Assembly (NCBI GenBank): GCA_964477485.1
Contig: CAYZEE010000006.1
Location: 1-35,057 of the forward strand
Reading direction: 5' to 3'
Length of the DNA stretch: 35,057 nucleotides
Source of the DNA: CAYZEE01 sp964477485
Lineage (GTDB): Bacteria > Patescibacteriota > Microgenomatia > Levybacterales > UBA12049
Below the pieces are notes generated by a model. That model saw nothing but the letters and a program-made list of their open reading frames with translations. It did not search any database and had not been told where the DNA came from. A program made the position numbers and the translations under genes. Each line of letters opens with the position of its first letter. Within the stretch, counting starts at the first letter, position 1. Of this stretch, positions 16,523-23,918 are shown one piece after another.

Positions 16523-18515
16523 TATCCTTTTGCTTTAAGTACTGTTTTATGCCGGAAAAGTTAACTTTTAGTATTCTTATTGTACCATTATTAATTAGTA
16601 CATTCGTAAACTCTGCAGTGTCGGTTGAAGACAAACTATCTTTGGAAAGCATATAAACATATCCAATGTTATTATTAAGAAGCGCTGTGCCAACGGCCGC
16701 AGGATCTGTTCCGGAAAAGATAGTATTTCTTACTTTAAGCCTCTGCGAATAATTTATCCCGTGAGCATCAAGTTCATCTACCTGGCCAGACAGAAACATT
16801 TTTTTATCCGTCAGGAAACTTAAGTAAGGAGCTTGGAAATCCATAGATATGGCAGGATCTACAATAACAAGTTTTGAAGTATCTTTTTCCAAATCAAGAA
16901 GCTTAATTGCATTTAATTCTTTAGGATAAATCGTAAAAGCGCTGCCTCTTATAATAGAAGAGAGGTTATTATATGCCTGATTGAAACCTCTTATTGCGGT
17001 AAGCGAAACTATTGCAATTATAATAACCGTCCGCAATAAAGATTTTTTTCCGGAAAGCCAATAATAGCACGCAAGCGCAGTATAAATAGACCCTATTATA
17101 AAAACCGAAACAATAAAGTTAAATGTATTAGAGCCTCCCACTGTTTGATTAAAAAACATCCCAATTATGGCACTTATAATAATTCCCGTAATTAAAACTG
17201 TGTGAAGTTCTTTGGGTATAAGACGCATAGATTTTTTATTTTGTATAAGCCCTAAAAGTTTTGTTCCAAAAATTGCAACAATAAAAAACGTAGCATAGAA
17301 AAGTTCATATGAAATTACTCTCAAAAAAGAATGATGGGCAATGTACACGGCTCTTGATAACTCTAGTTTTGGCAAACTTCCAAAGTATCCCTGCAATATA
17401 AAATTCTCAAACCTCCATGTACCAACAAAATAAAGCCCCCCCGCTTGAGAATTAACGGGAAGATAAATTAACAAACCCAACAATGCTGCAAGGATAAGAG
17501 CAACTATCATAGAATAGTACCTTTTGAAAAGATCGAAAAGACCTAATGCTCCTAGTCCAAAAAATACAAAAAGCCCGATATAGATCTTAAATCCTATAAG
17601 CGTTGCTGCAAAAATTGCCATCAAAAAACCCGACAATCTGTCTTTTTTCCTGATCCATAAAAGAAAAATAGAAACGAATGCGAAGAAAACGATAACAGCA
17701 ATAGCCCTTGGAATGTTTTCTAAAAATTGTTGACCGCTTTCCAAAGGATGCATTGCAAAAAGATCTCTTCCTCTAAGAATTCCTACAAGGAGCCAAACAA
17801 AATCTCCGCCAAAATATAAAAAGAAAACGATCCATCTTGCAAAGATCTTGCCTAATCCTAAAAGATAAGAAAAGGTTATTGCTGAAAACCCTAAGAAAAG
17901 CGAAATAAAAACAGTCATATATTGAAAATCCGTTGCTATTAGAGGAAGGCGAAAAACTCTTATTAGTTCTCCCATTACCAAACTATCCCAGTAATGGTAA
18001 TTTTGTATCACCGAGGAAAACATCCCCGGTTCCAAAGGAGGAAAATTTTTAACAACTTGGTTGGTTATAGCAAGTTGTAATAGATTATCCGGAACGTTTC
18101 CGCAACAAAAAGATAATCCTTTAGAAGTAAAAATGCCTGTAAACCAGACTGAACTAAGCTGGAGCATAACGCCAAAAAAAACCAAAAAAACCAATATATA
18201 ATCTATGCTTTTCTTCTTGAAAAGAACTTTCCATTTTCTAATAGATGTAATACTTTTGTGATTTGCGTGAAACCAAAGTATAAAGAAGAAAAGAAGATAT
18301 GGATAAGACATCCATCTTATCCCAATGTATCCAAAAACAAATCCTTGCCAACCCCAAAGAGTCATTCCCGCTAAAAAGGACAGGACTGTCGTGGGAAAAA
18401 CCGACAAAGACAGTCGTTTTATTAATACGTTTCCGGGGATGTAAAACGCAAGGAATATCGCCAATATAAAATAGAAAAAATAAAGCCAGAAAGAAAAACT
18501 TAAAAAACCAAGCAT
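16506..18515 (-). CDS. Large polytopic membrane protein, GT-C-like
   Basis: 669 residues with about 13 hydrophobic segments. An extracytoplasmic loop at about 121-180 contains SFCCGNVPDN (135-144), PLEPGMFSSV (160-169) and QNYHYWDSLVMGE (171-183). A C-terminal soluble part of about 150 residues contains FLTDKKMFLSGQVDEL and GIGYVYML-like strands. The topology and acidic first loop are like GT-C glycosyltransferases, but I do not recognise a precise family. It precedes the GT39 triplet, overlapping it by 17 bp, and follows the DPM1-like GT2 by 4 bp. That pairing suggests it uses the polyprenyl-phosphate sugar made by that GT2. The Cys pair in the loop is unusual. Function is inferred from context. 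Confidence 0.6.
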   Translation of the reverse strand: MLGFLSFSFWLYFFYFILAIFLAFYIPGNVLIKRLSLSVFPTTVLSFLAGMTLWGWQGFVFGYIGIRWMSYPYLLFFFILWFHANHKSITSIRKWKVLFKKKSIDYILVFLVFFGVMLQLSSVWFTGIFTSKGLSFCCGNVPDNLLQLAITNQVVKNFPPLEPGMFSSVIQNYHYWDSLVMGELIRVFRLPLIATDFQYMTVFISLFLGFSAITFSYLLGLGKIFARWIVFFLYFGGDFVWLLVGILRGRDLFAMHPLESGQQFLENIPRAIAVIVFFAFVSIFLLWIRKKDRLSGFLMAIFAATLIGFKIYIGLFVFFGLGALGLFDLFKRYYSMIVALILAALLGLLIYLPVNSQAGGLYFVGTWRFENFILQGYFGSLPKLELSRAVYIAHHSFLRVISYELFYATFFIVAIFGTKLLGLIQNKKSMRLIPKELHTVLITGIIISAIIGMFFNQTVGGSNTFNFIVSVFIIGSIYTALACYYWLSGKKSLLRTVIIIAIVSLTAIRGFNQAYNNLSSIIRGSAFTIYPKELNAIKLLDLEKDTSKLVIVDPAISMDFQAPYLSFLTDKKMFLSGQVDELDAHGINYSQRLKVRNTIFSGTDPAAVGTALLNNNIGYVYMLSKDSLSSTDTAEFTNVLINNGTIRILKVNFSGIKQYLKQKDNEKDI

Positions 18516-18519
18516 AATT

Positions 18520-19236
18520 TTAATCTGTAAAGCGGTATTTTAATAAATACCAAAGGGCTTTTGTTCCGTCTTTTACCGTATTTAATTTCTTGCCCTCCTT
18601 GTAACCTCTTGGTTTTGTCGCAATCGGCACTTCTTTTATTTTATATCTTTGTTTTAACAATTTGGCCGTTATTTCCGGCTCAAATTCAAAACCCCTAGCA
18701 TTAATTTTAATATTTTTTAATGCTTTTTTCGGAAAAAGCTTGTAGCAGGTTTCTATATCGGTAATCCATTGCCCATAAAGAACGCTCGTTATCAAACTTA
18801 AGAATCTATTGCCAAAATAGTGAACTATAAATAATTTTCTGCTCTCCTCCTTGCCTAAATGCGGCATTCTATTAAGCCTCGTTCCATATACAACTTGGGC
18901 GCTGCCTGATTCTACCTCTCCTACTAAACTCTTGATAAATTTAGGATTATATTCCAAATCTGCGTCTTGAATAATGATATAATCGCCAGTTGCATTTTTA
19001 ATCCCAGTCTTAACAGCTGCTCCTTTTCCTTGATTTATCTTATGTTTAATAAATCTAAAATTCTGAATTCTTAAATCTGAATTTTGAATTATTGATTCCG
19101 TCGCATCGGTTGACCCATCATCTACCACTATTATCTGCTTCTCAACTCCAGGAATCTGAACTTTGACGACTCTGTTAAGAATCTGGCTAATAGTTTTCTC
19201 TTCGTTAAAAACGGGGATAATAATAGATAATTTCAT
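18520..19236 (-). CDS. DPM1-like GT2 polyprenyl-phosphate glycosyltransferase
   Basis: 238 residues from ATG 19236, giving the standard MKLSIIIPVFNEEKT start. A TTG two codons upstream is less likely. Motifs are VVDDGSTD (37-44), NQGKGAAVKTGI (68-79), QDADLEYNP (90-98) and the late RGYKEGKKLNTVKDG, typical of dolichyl/polyprenyl-phosphate mannose or glucose synthases. There is no C-terminal membrane domain, as in the short bacterial forms. It should charge undecaprenyl phosphate with a hexose for use by the membrane transferases alongside. TTATT-rich flanks and no Shine-Dalgarno site. Residues about 50-60 (IQNSDLR IQNFRF) are encoded by a 21-nt-period repeat. Confidence 0.87.
   Translation of the reverse strand: MKLSIIIPVFNEEKTISQILNRVVKVQIPGVEKQIIVVDDGSTDATESIIQNSDLRIQNFRFIKHKINQGKGAAVKTGIKNATGDYIIIQDADLEYNPKFIKSLVGEVESGSAQVVYGTRLNRMPHLGKEESRKLFIVHYFGNRFLSLITSVLYGQWITDIETCYKLFPKKALKNIKINARGFEFEPEITAKLLKQRYKIKEVPIATKPRGYKEGKKLNTVKDGTKALWYLLKYRFTD
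19050..19091. repeat. 21-nt-period repeat in the DPM1-like gene
   Basis: Two imperfect copies of a 21-22 nt unit sit in tandem (TAAATCT...TGAATT on the plus strand). They encode IQNSDLR and IQNFRF in a surface loop following the DDGS strand of the GT-A fold. Confidence 0.5.
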
Positions 19237-19238
19237 TT

Positions 19239-20159
19239 TCAAAATTCCTTAACTACTTCCCTGTCTGACTTAGTAAATAATTTCTGCGACTTGAAACTTG
19301 ATCTTATAATCTTTGGCAGTAAAATAAAAGCTTTTAAAAACCCCATAAAAAAAGGCCAGTTTCTTGATAATAAAGATTTTATAAAATAATATGGCAACCA
19401 GAAAATATGCAGGAATTGGAGATCTAAATCCGTCGCATTTTCCCAAACAAAAATAAATTGGTTTTTGTAGGCAATGGTTTTTATATACTTTTTTGTATAC
19501 TTCTTTTTTATTGCTCCTATCTCGTGCTCATGGATAACTATGCTTTTAGGCTCGAATAGAACTTGGTATCCTGATTTAAGAGCTCTGTAAGATAAATCAA
19601 TATCTTCCCAATAGAATGGATTATAAAGCTCATTGAATCCTCCCAATTTTTCCCAAATTGATTTTCTAAAAGCCCCACTTCCTCCTGAAACCCAAAGAGT
19701 ATTAGTTTTGCTAACTTCTCCCCTATTGTGAATCAAAAATCCCTTTTCCCATTTCCCAATACCTCTACCTCTTAAAATAATTCTATCTGCCTCAATGCTT
19801 TTATCCATGCACCCTACAGCAAAAATACTTTCATTGTCAAAATGTTCTAAAAGTGGTTCTAGAAAATTTTCTTGTGGCGCCACATCGGTGTTTAAGAAAA
19901 TTAAAATTTCTCCTAGAGACTCTCTTACCCCTCTATTTACAGAGGATGAAAAGCCTAAGTTTTTTTCATTTTTAATAATCTTTAATTTTGAATTATAACC
20001 TTTAGCGATCTTAATTGAATTATCACTTGAAAAGTCATCAACGAAGATAATCTCAACTTCCCCCTTTTTATAAAACGCTGCGGCTTTCAAAACTGCAGGA
20101 AGATTTCTCTTTAAAAGTTCCTCTCCGTTATAATTTGGAATAATAATGCTAACTCTCAT
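19239..20159 (-). CDS. GT2 family glycosyltransferase (rhamnosyltransferase-like)
   Basis: 306 residues. It starts MRVSIIIPNYNG, has FVDDFSSDNS (39-48), the metal-binding NTD (90-92) in FLNTDVAP, and WVSGGSGAFRKSIWEKLGGF (156-175). The acceptor-site WEDIDLSYR (184-192) is the classic layout of WbbL/RfbF-type O-antigen rhamnosyl- or galactofuranosyltransferases. The C-terminus has weakly hydrophobic stretches that could contact the membrane. It should extend a lipid-linked glycan in the cytoplasm. It overlaps the YfhO gene upstream by 4 bp (ATGA) and lies 2 bp before the ATG of the DPM1-like gene. Sugar specificity cannot be read. Confidence 0.86.
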   Translation of the reverse strand: MRVSIIIPNYNGEELLKRNLPAVLKAAAFYKKGEVEIIFVDDFSSDNSIKIAKGYNSKLKIIKNEKNLGFSSSVNRGVRESLGEILIFLNTDVAPQENFLEPLLEHFDNESIFAVGCMDKSIEADRIILRGRGIGKWEKGFLIHNRGEVSKTNTLWVSGGSGAFRKSIWEKLGGFNELYNPFYWEDIDLSYRALKSGYQVLFEPKSIVIHEHEIGAIKKKYTKKYIKTIAYKNQFIFVWENATDLDLQFLHIFWLPYYFIKSLLSRNWPFFMGFLKAFILLPKIIRSSFKSQKLFTKSDREVVKEF

Positions 20160-22477
20160 AAAAGATAATCAACAAAAACTATCTGATGTTTTCCTCTCGG
20201 AACAACAATACCTCTAAAATTATAATCTGTTAAAAATATTTTTGTTTCTCTTCCGTCAATAAATGCATGCCACGTTGGATAATAAGAATCAGCCAAAACC
20301 AAAAAGCCCTCTCCTTTGTTTTCTGTTTTAATTATTATTTTGTTTCCGGTATATTCAACGATTTCTGCTTTGCCCCTGGACAATTTTAGCAAAGGACTTA
20401 AAATACCAGGTCTTTCTATTGCTGCCGTGTCCTGGAATTCAAAAGATGGATTAAACATTGTGTCAATTGTATCTTGTTTGTTTCCTGTAATTTCTATTTT
20501 TTTGACAAAAAATGTTCGGGGTAAAACAGCTAAATTTTTATACACTCTTGTTTGTCCTTCCTGAAAGACTTTAACAAGGGCTTTTGAGGAAATGTCTGAG
20601 AGACTCAAAATATACTTTGCTCCCAAAAGATTTATGATTTTTGACGAATAATTATGTGGAGTAATAATTCTGTTGAATCCAAACGGCGGGCTAATATCTG
20701 GCTTTCCTCTTTCTGAAGCGGCTATAAGTTCTGCATATCTTCTAAGATACAAGGGGTCGTATCCATCAATACTTTCCAAATTGTACATAATAGAGAAATT
20801 AGGCGGAAGAATCCTTGAATCAGTTGTCATAATTCTAAAAATTCCTTTTTGATTCTTAAGAAAAAAAAGAGTTTTTGTTGTTGGAAAAAGATACCCCCTC
20901 TTAGTGAATGGAGTAAACTTTAAACCAAATCTCAATAAATCGAAGACAGTTAATCCCACTATAATAATAGATATCACTAGAATAATATTCTTATTGATTT
21001 TTCTAAAAAATGCCAATGTCAAAAGAGAAAACCCTACCGCCAGAAACACTACGATTGGTAAAATAAGATTATGTTTTGCAATAGATAATTTTTCCTGTGA
21101 GACCAGTTTTGTGATATGCTCTCCAAAAATAACAAATACCAATAAGAACAGAAAAACTATAGCCACAAACCCTAATGGATATAAAATCTCTCTATTGCTT
21201 TTTGGGTCCGACTCGATCGGGGTTGGTTTCAAGAAATAGTCAAAACCAAAAGATGCAAGAACTGCAAGAGAAAAATCTGTTATAAATAAAAGTCTGGTCG
21301 GTTGCGCAGTATCTATAAAGGAGAGCTGAAGTAAGAATGGGATCTTTGCAAAAATTGTCGGGAGAGAAAAAATAAGAGAGAGAAAAAATAAACTACCAAA
21401 GAATAATGTTTTTTTGTCATGGCGAAAAAATAAAGCAAATAGAGCCATGATAAACGGCGCAATGCCCACATAACCAACAAACTCTCCATAGTTCCAAACT
21501 CCCCAATAATTAAGAGTCGCAGGATTTCCAAAAAAGTCTGGGGCGAAAAATTGAATAAGATTTTGCCACGGAATAAACCAACCCGGATTTTGCCAAGGAA
21601 TTTGATCTATATTGCGCCCGGATTGCAAAATAAATTGCAACATTGGGGCCCATTGAACCGCCGTTAAAATAACAAATAACAAATAACAAATAACAAATAA
21701 CAGAAATGCTCTGATGTTTTTTCCATGCTGCAGCCATCTAACAATTAAATAAATAAATGAAACTGTAAATAAATAGAAAAATGTTTGTAAATGTCCAGCA
21801 AAAAATGATGAAGCAAGTGAAAAAATAAAAATTAAACCCCAGACCAATAATTTTTTATTTTTAAAATACGTCTTTGATATTTTTTCTAAACTCAAAAAAA
21901 TTTTATCTATTGCAAGAAGTATTAAAGGCAACCATAATGCTGTATGTAGGATCGTTCCCCATTCCATCCAAGCGACGAAGAATCCGGAAAATGAGAACGC
22001 GACTGAGCCTAAAAAACTTGCCCATTTATTCAGTCTAAGATTATCAAGATATAAATACAAAAAAAATCCTGCCAAAAGAGGCTGGAGGAAAATTAATAAG
22101 CTCCATGTATCAACAAAGGGCAGTAGAGAAAACAATATATTTAAAGGGTAAAATGGGGCGGACTGATGATTGGCAAGAAGAGGTGTTCCCGCAAAATCGT
22201 ATGGATTCCATAGTGGCAACTGAAAATTTTTCTCAATATCAACCGCTAAATACTTCCACGGATACAGCTGTCTAACAGGATCTGTTATTAAATAGTTTTT
22301 AAATGGGACACCTCGTGGATATTCTTTCGCATATAAATCCCTAAAAGGATGGTAAAGTCCTACGATAGTATCTGAAGGGATAGGAAGAAGTCCCTTGAAA
22401 ATAAATTGCCAGAAAAATATTGCCGAAATTACTATAATTAAGATAGCCGGCAATATTTTTTTTATATTTTTTTTCAC
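20156..22477 (-). CDS. yfhO-like: YfhO family membrane glycosyltransferase
   Basis: About 773 residues. Signatures are PSD in the first loop (34-36), DPVRQLYPW (66-74) and LWNPYDFAGTPLLANHQSA (89-107). Later come a FAGHLQ block and FAPDFFGNP, then a C-terminal extracytoplasmic domain with LADSYYPTWHAFIDG and FRGIVVPRGKH. YfhO proteins are GT-C enzymes; in Firmicutes they use undecaprenyl-phosphate sugars made by CsbB to glycosylate lipoteichoic acid. GTG at 22477 is preferred because it gives the usual basic start (VKKNIKKILP) and a TATAAT lies 12 nt upstream. A TTG at 22504 would add nine unlikely residues. A (GTTATTT)5 array encodes part of a helix. It overlaps the next gene by ATGA. Confidence 0.83.
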   Translation of the reverse strand: MKKNIKKILPAILIIVISAIFFWQFIFKGLLPIPSDTIVGLYHPFRDLYAKEYPRGVPFKNYLITDPVRQLYPWKYLAVDIEKNFQLPLWNPYDFAGTPLLANHQSAPFYPLNILFSLLPFVDTWSLLIFLQPLLAGFFLYLYLDNLRLNKWASFLGSVAFSFSGFFVAWMEWGTILHTALWLPLILLAIDKIFLSLEKISKTYFKNKKLLVWGLIFIFSLASSFFAGHLQTFFYLFTVSFIYLIVRWLQHGKNIRAFLLFVICYLLFVILTAVQWAPMLQFILQSGRNIDQIPWQNPGWFIPWQNLIQFFAPDFFGNPATLNYWGVWNYGEFVGYVGIAPFIMALFALFFRHDKKTLFFGSLFFLSLIFSLPTIFAKIPFLLQLSFIDTAQPTRLLFITDFSLAVLASFGFDYFLKPTPIESDPKSNREILYPLGFVAIVFLFLLVFVIFGEHITKLVSQEKLSIAKHNLILPIVVFLAVGFSLLTLAFFRKINKNIILVISIIIVGLTVFDLLRFGLKFTPFTKRGYLFPTTKTLFFLKNQKGIFRIMTTDSRILPPNFSIMYNLESIDGYDPLYLRRYAELIAASERGKPDISPPFGFNRIITPHNYSSKIINLLGAKYILSLSDISSKALVKVFQEGQTRVYKNLAVLPRTFFVKKIEITGNKQDTIDTMFNPSFEFQDTAAIERPGILSPLLKLSRGKAEIVEYTGNKIIIKTENKGEGFLVLADSYYPTWHAFIDGRETKIFLTDYNFRGIVVPRGKHQIVFVDYLL
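21667..21701. repeat. Perfect heptanucleotide array (AAATAAC)x5
   Basis: Five identical tandem copies; on the coding strand GTTATTT. They encode LLFVICYLLFVI at the start of a membrane helix in the YfhO protein. Because 7 is not a multiple of 3, all three frames read the same heptapeptide, and gain or loss of one unit changes the downstream frame. Confidence 0.92.
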
Positions 22478-22489
22478 AGATAGATAAGG

Positions 22490-22495
22490 ATTATA
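22490..22495 (-). promoter_or_regulatory. Consensus -10 box before the YfhO start
   Basis: A perfect TATAAT on the minus strand ends 12 nt before the preferred GTG start at 22477. A transcript would begin about 5 nt before that codon, so it would be almost leaderless. No good -35 hexamer is seen at 16-18 nt. It may allow transcription of the downstream array independent of the GT4 gene. Confidence 0.4.
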
Positions 22496-22508
22496 CACAG
22501 ACAACCCG

Positions 22509-22532
22509 GAGGTGGATTTAGATTGACACCTC
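22509..22532. repeat. 6-bp inverted repeat between GT4 and YfhO genes
   Basis: GAGGTG and CACCTC flank a 12-nt spacer. The right arm overlaps the GT4 stop codon. There is no U-tract, so it is not a typical terminator. It could be an operator or chance. Confidence 0.25.
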
Positions 22533-23625
22533 AGGAATTAATAAGTTTTGAAATTTCTTTGCAAAATTTATTATCGGCAAGAAGTTGAGCTCTTCTTGTG
22601 GCTTTTTCTGACATTTCTGCCAGCATTTTTTCACTTTTTATTAAAAGGCTCGTCTTGTCAATTAGCTCGCTCAAAGTATTCCATAAAAATCCGCTTTTCC
22701 CATCTTCAACTATTTCTTTTTGTCCGCCAGCGTCAATAACAATAGCTACGGCGCCTGCTCCCATTGCCTCAACAGTTGAAATTCCAAAGTGCTCTGCGTA
22801 TTCAGGATGCTCTTTAAGATTCTCACCAAAGCCCGATGCATGCCAGTAAATCTTTGCTATTGAATAAGTATCCCAAAGCTCATCATTGGTCTTATTGACT
22901 AAGAATTCAACCGGTAACCCTTCTGCGGCTTTTTTAAAAATCTGAAAAGTTTGATGATCCTGTTCTTTAATACTGGTAGCAATAACTAATTTCCATCCCT
23001 TCAATCCTTTTGCCATCATCTTTCTAAATGCCTCAATCATTATTCCTTGTTTTTTATAATCGCCTATGCCAACCTTAACGTCTTGAACTCTTGTTACAAC
23101 ATCTCTGACTCTAAATCTTCCAACATTAAGGATTACATTTTGTTTCTTGAGTTTTTTAGGTTTAAGTTCTATCGGAGGATAAATAACTAAGCTTTTTATT
23201 CCTAAGGATTTGTCAATATATGATTTTGTGTATTTTGAGTTACAAAAAAAATTATTTATTCTTTTTATCTTAATCCTATTCTTGAAAGTTAATCGAAGTT
23301 TCTGGATCGGTTGCTGAAAATGAATAAATGTTTTTTTTGACAGAGAAAATGGAATACTCCCATCGCTTAAAATAATAATGACATCATATTTCTTCGTCTC
23401 CCAAAGTCGATTAAGAATACTTATCTTTGGAGAAAAAATATTTTTTACCAAATTAATACCGGACAAATCAATCAAAAACCTATCTGATAAGTCCTTCACG
23501 TCTTCTCTGTTATCCCAAAAAACATCGATGCTATGATCCTGTAACAAACACTGAGCAATTTTCATCATATATTTTTCTCCGCCACCTAAATCATCGAGAT
23601 ATGGATCAAAAATACCAATCTTCAT
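22531..23625 (-). CDS. GT4 family glycosyltransferase (Alg11-like)
   Basis: 364 residues. The N-terminus IFDPYLDDLGGGEKYMMKIA has the glycine-rich acceptor loop (GGGEKY, 14-19), and FIHFQQPIQ (100-108) and CNSKYTKSYI (128-137) follow. The donor-site E-x7-E is E278 to E286 in AEHFGISTVEAMGAG. GENLKEHPEYAEHFG strongly resembles Alg11-type mannosyltransferases. Between GRF (169-171) and KKQGIMIEAF (191-200) there is an extra stretch of about 19 residues made of a 7-residue repeat (RVRDVVT, RVQDVKV). Most homologues have only a few residues there. It is divergent from DUF5652 and begins a transcription unit with its own promoter (TAGAAT 7 nt before ATG). Confidence 0.85.
   Translation of the reverse strand: MKIGIFDPYLDDLGGGEKYMMKIAQCLLQDHSIDVFWDNREDVKDLSDRFLIDLSGINLVKNIFSPKISILNRLWETKKYDVIIILSDGSIPFSLSKKTFIHFQQPIQKLRLTFKNRIKIKRINNFFCNSKYTKSYIDKSLGIKSLVIYPPIELKPKKLKKQNVILNVGRFRVRDVVTRVQDVKVGIGDYKKQGIMIEAFRKMMAKGLKGWKLVIATSIKEQDHQTFQIFKKAAEGLPVEFLVNKTNDELWDTYSIAKIYWHASGFGENLKEHPEYAEHFGISTVEAMGAGAVAIVIDAGGQKEIVEDGKSGFLWNTLSELIDKTSLLIKSEKMLAEMSEKATRRAQLLADNKFCKEISKLINS
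23071..23112. repeat. 21-nt-period insertion in the GT4 gene
   Basis: Two imperfect 21-nt copies, about 13 of 21 positions identical, encode RVRDVVT and RVQDVKV. They lie at the junction of the two Rossmann domains. The copies are more diverged than the 21667-21701 array, so they are probably older. Confidence 0.55.
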
Positions 23626-23632
23626 AGTCTTA

Positions 23633-23683
23633 ATTCTACCAACTTTTCTGCCACTTGCAAAGCTTTTTAGCTTATGCTAGGCT
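23633..23683. promoter_or_regulatory. Divergent promoters sharing one palindromic -35 box
   Basis: TTGCAA at 23655-23660 is its own reverse complement and can serve as -35 on both strands. On the plus strand a 17-nt spacer leads to TGCTAGGCT (weak, extended -10), ending 7 nt before ATG 23691. On the minus strand a 16-nt spacer leads to TAGAAT, ending 7 nt before ATG 23625. Both transcripts would be leaderless. Inferred from spacing only. Confidence 0.5.
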
Positions 23684-23690
23684 CTAAGAT

Positions 23691-23918
23691 ATGAATTATC
23701 TTAATACATTAAACCAAATTTCACCTTTTGCTCTTTTTGTAATCTTTCTTTGGTCTCTTATCTGGAAAGGTCTTGCATTGTGGAAAGCGGTAAAGCTTAA
23801 TCAACGAAATTGGTTCATTGTAATTTTAGTTATAAATTCTATAGGGATACTTGAAATTGTCTATCTTTTTGGCTTTGCCAAAAAGAAAATGGAACTTTCG
23901 GAACTTAAATTTTGGTAA
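23691..23918 (+). CDS. DUF5652 family small membrane protein
   Basis: 75 residues with two hydrophobic segments (about 12-25 and 42-60). The pattern WSLIWKGLALWKAVKLNQRNWFI, then NSIGILEIVYLFGFAKKK, is that of DUF5652, a family known from CPR genomes and of unknown function. It is the only plus-strand gene of the window. It is transcribed from the shared divergent promoter and its TAA abuts the TGA of the converging YfhO gene with no base between. A leaderless start is likely, as the -10-like box ends 7 nt before the ATG. The KKK cluster after the second helix suggests that end lies in the cytoplasm. A role in envelope biology is only inferred from context. Confidence 0.82.
   Translation: MNYLNTLNQISPFALFVIFLWSLIWKGLALWKAVKLNQRNWFIVILVINSIGILEIVYLFGFAKKKMELSELKFW

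Noticed and set aside
21510..21737. 75-residue minus-strand frame containing VICYLLFVICY
   Set aside because: It is the out-of-frame reading of the (GTTATTT)5 array. The heptamer gives the same peptide in every frame, so its membrane-like look is an artefact.
22509..22532. Rho-independent terminator after the GT4 gene
   Set aside because: The stem is only 6 bp with a 12-nt loop and no following U-tract on either strand.
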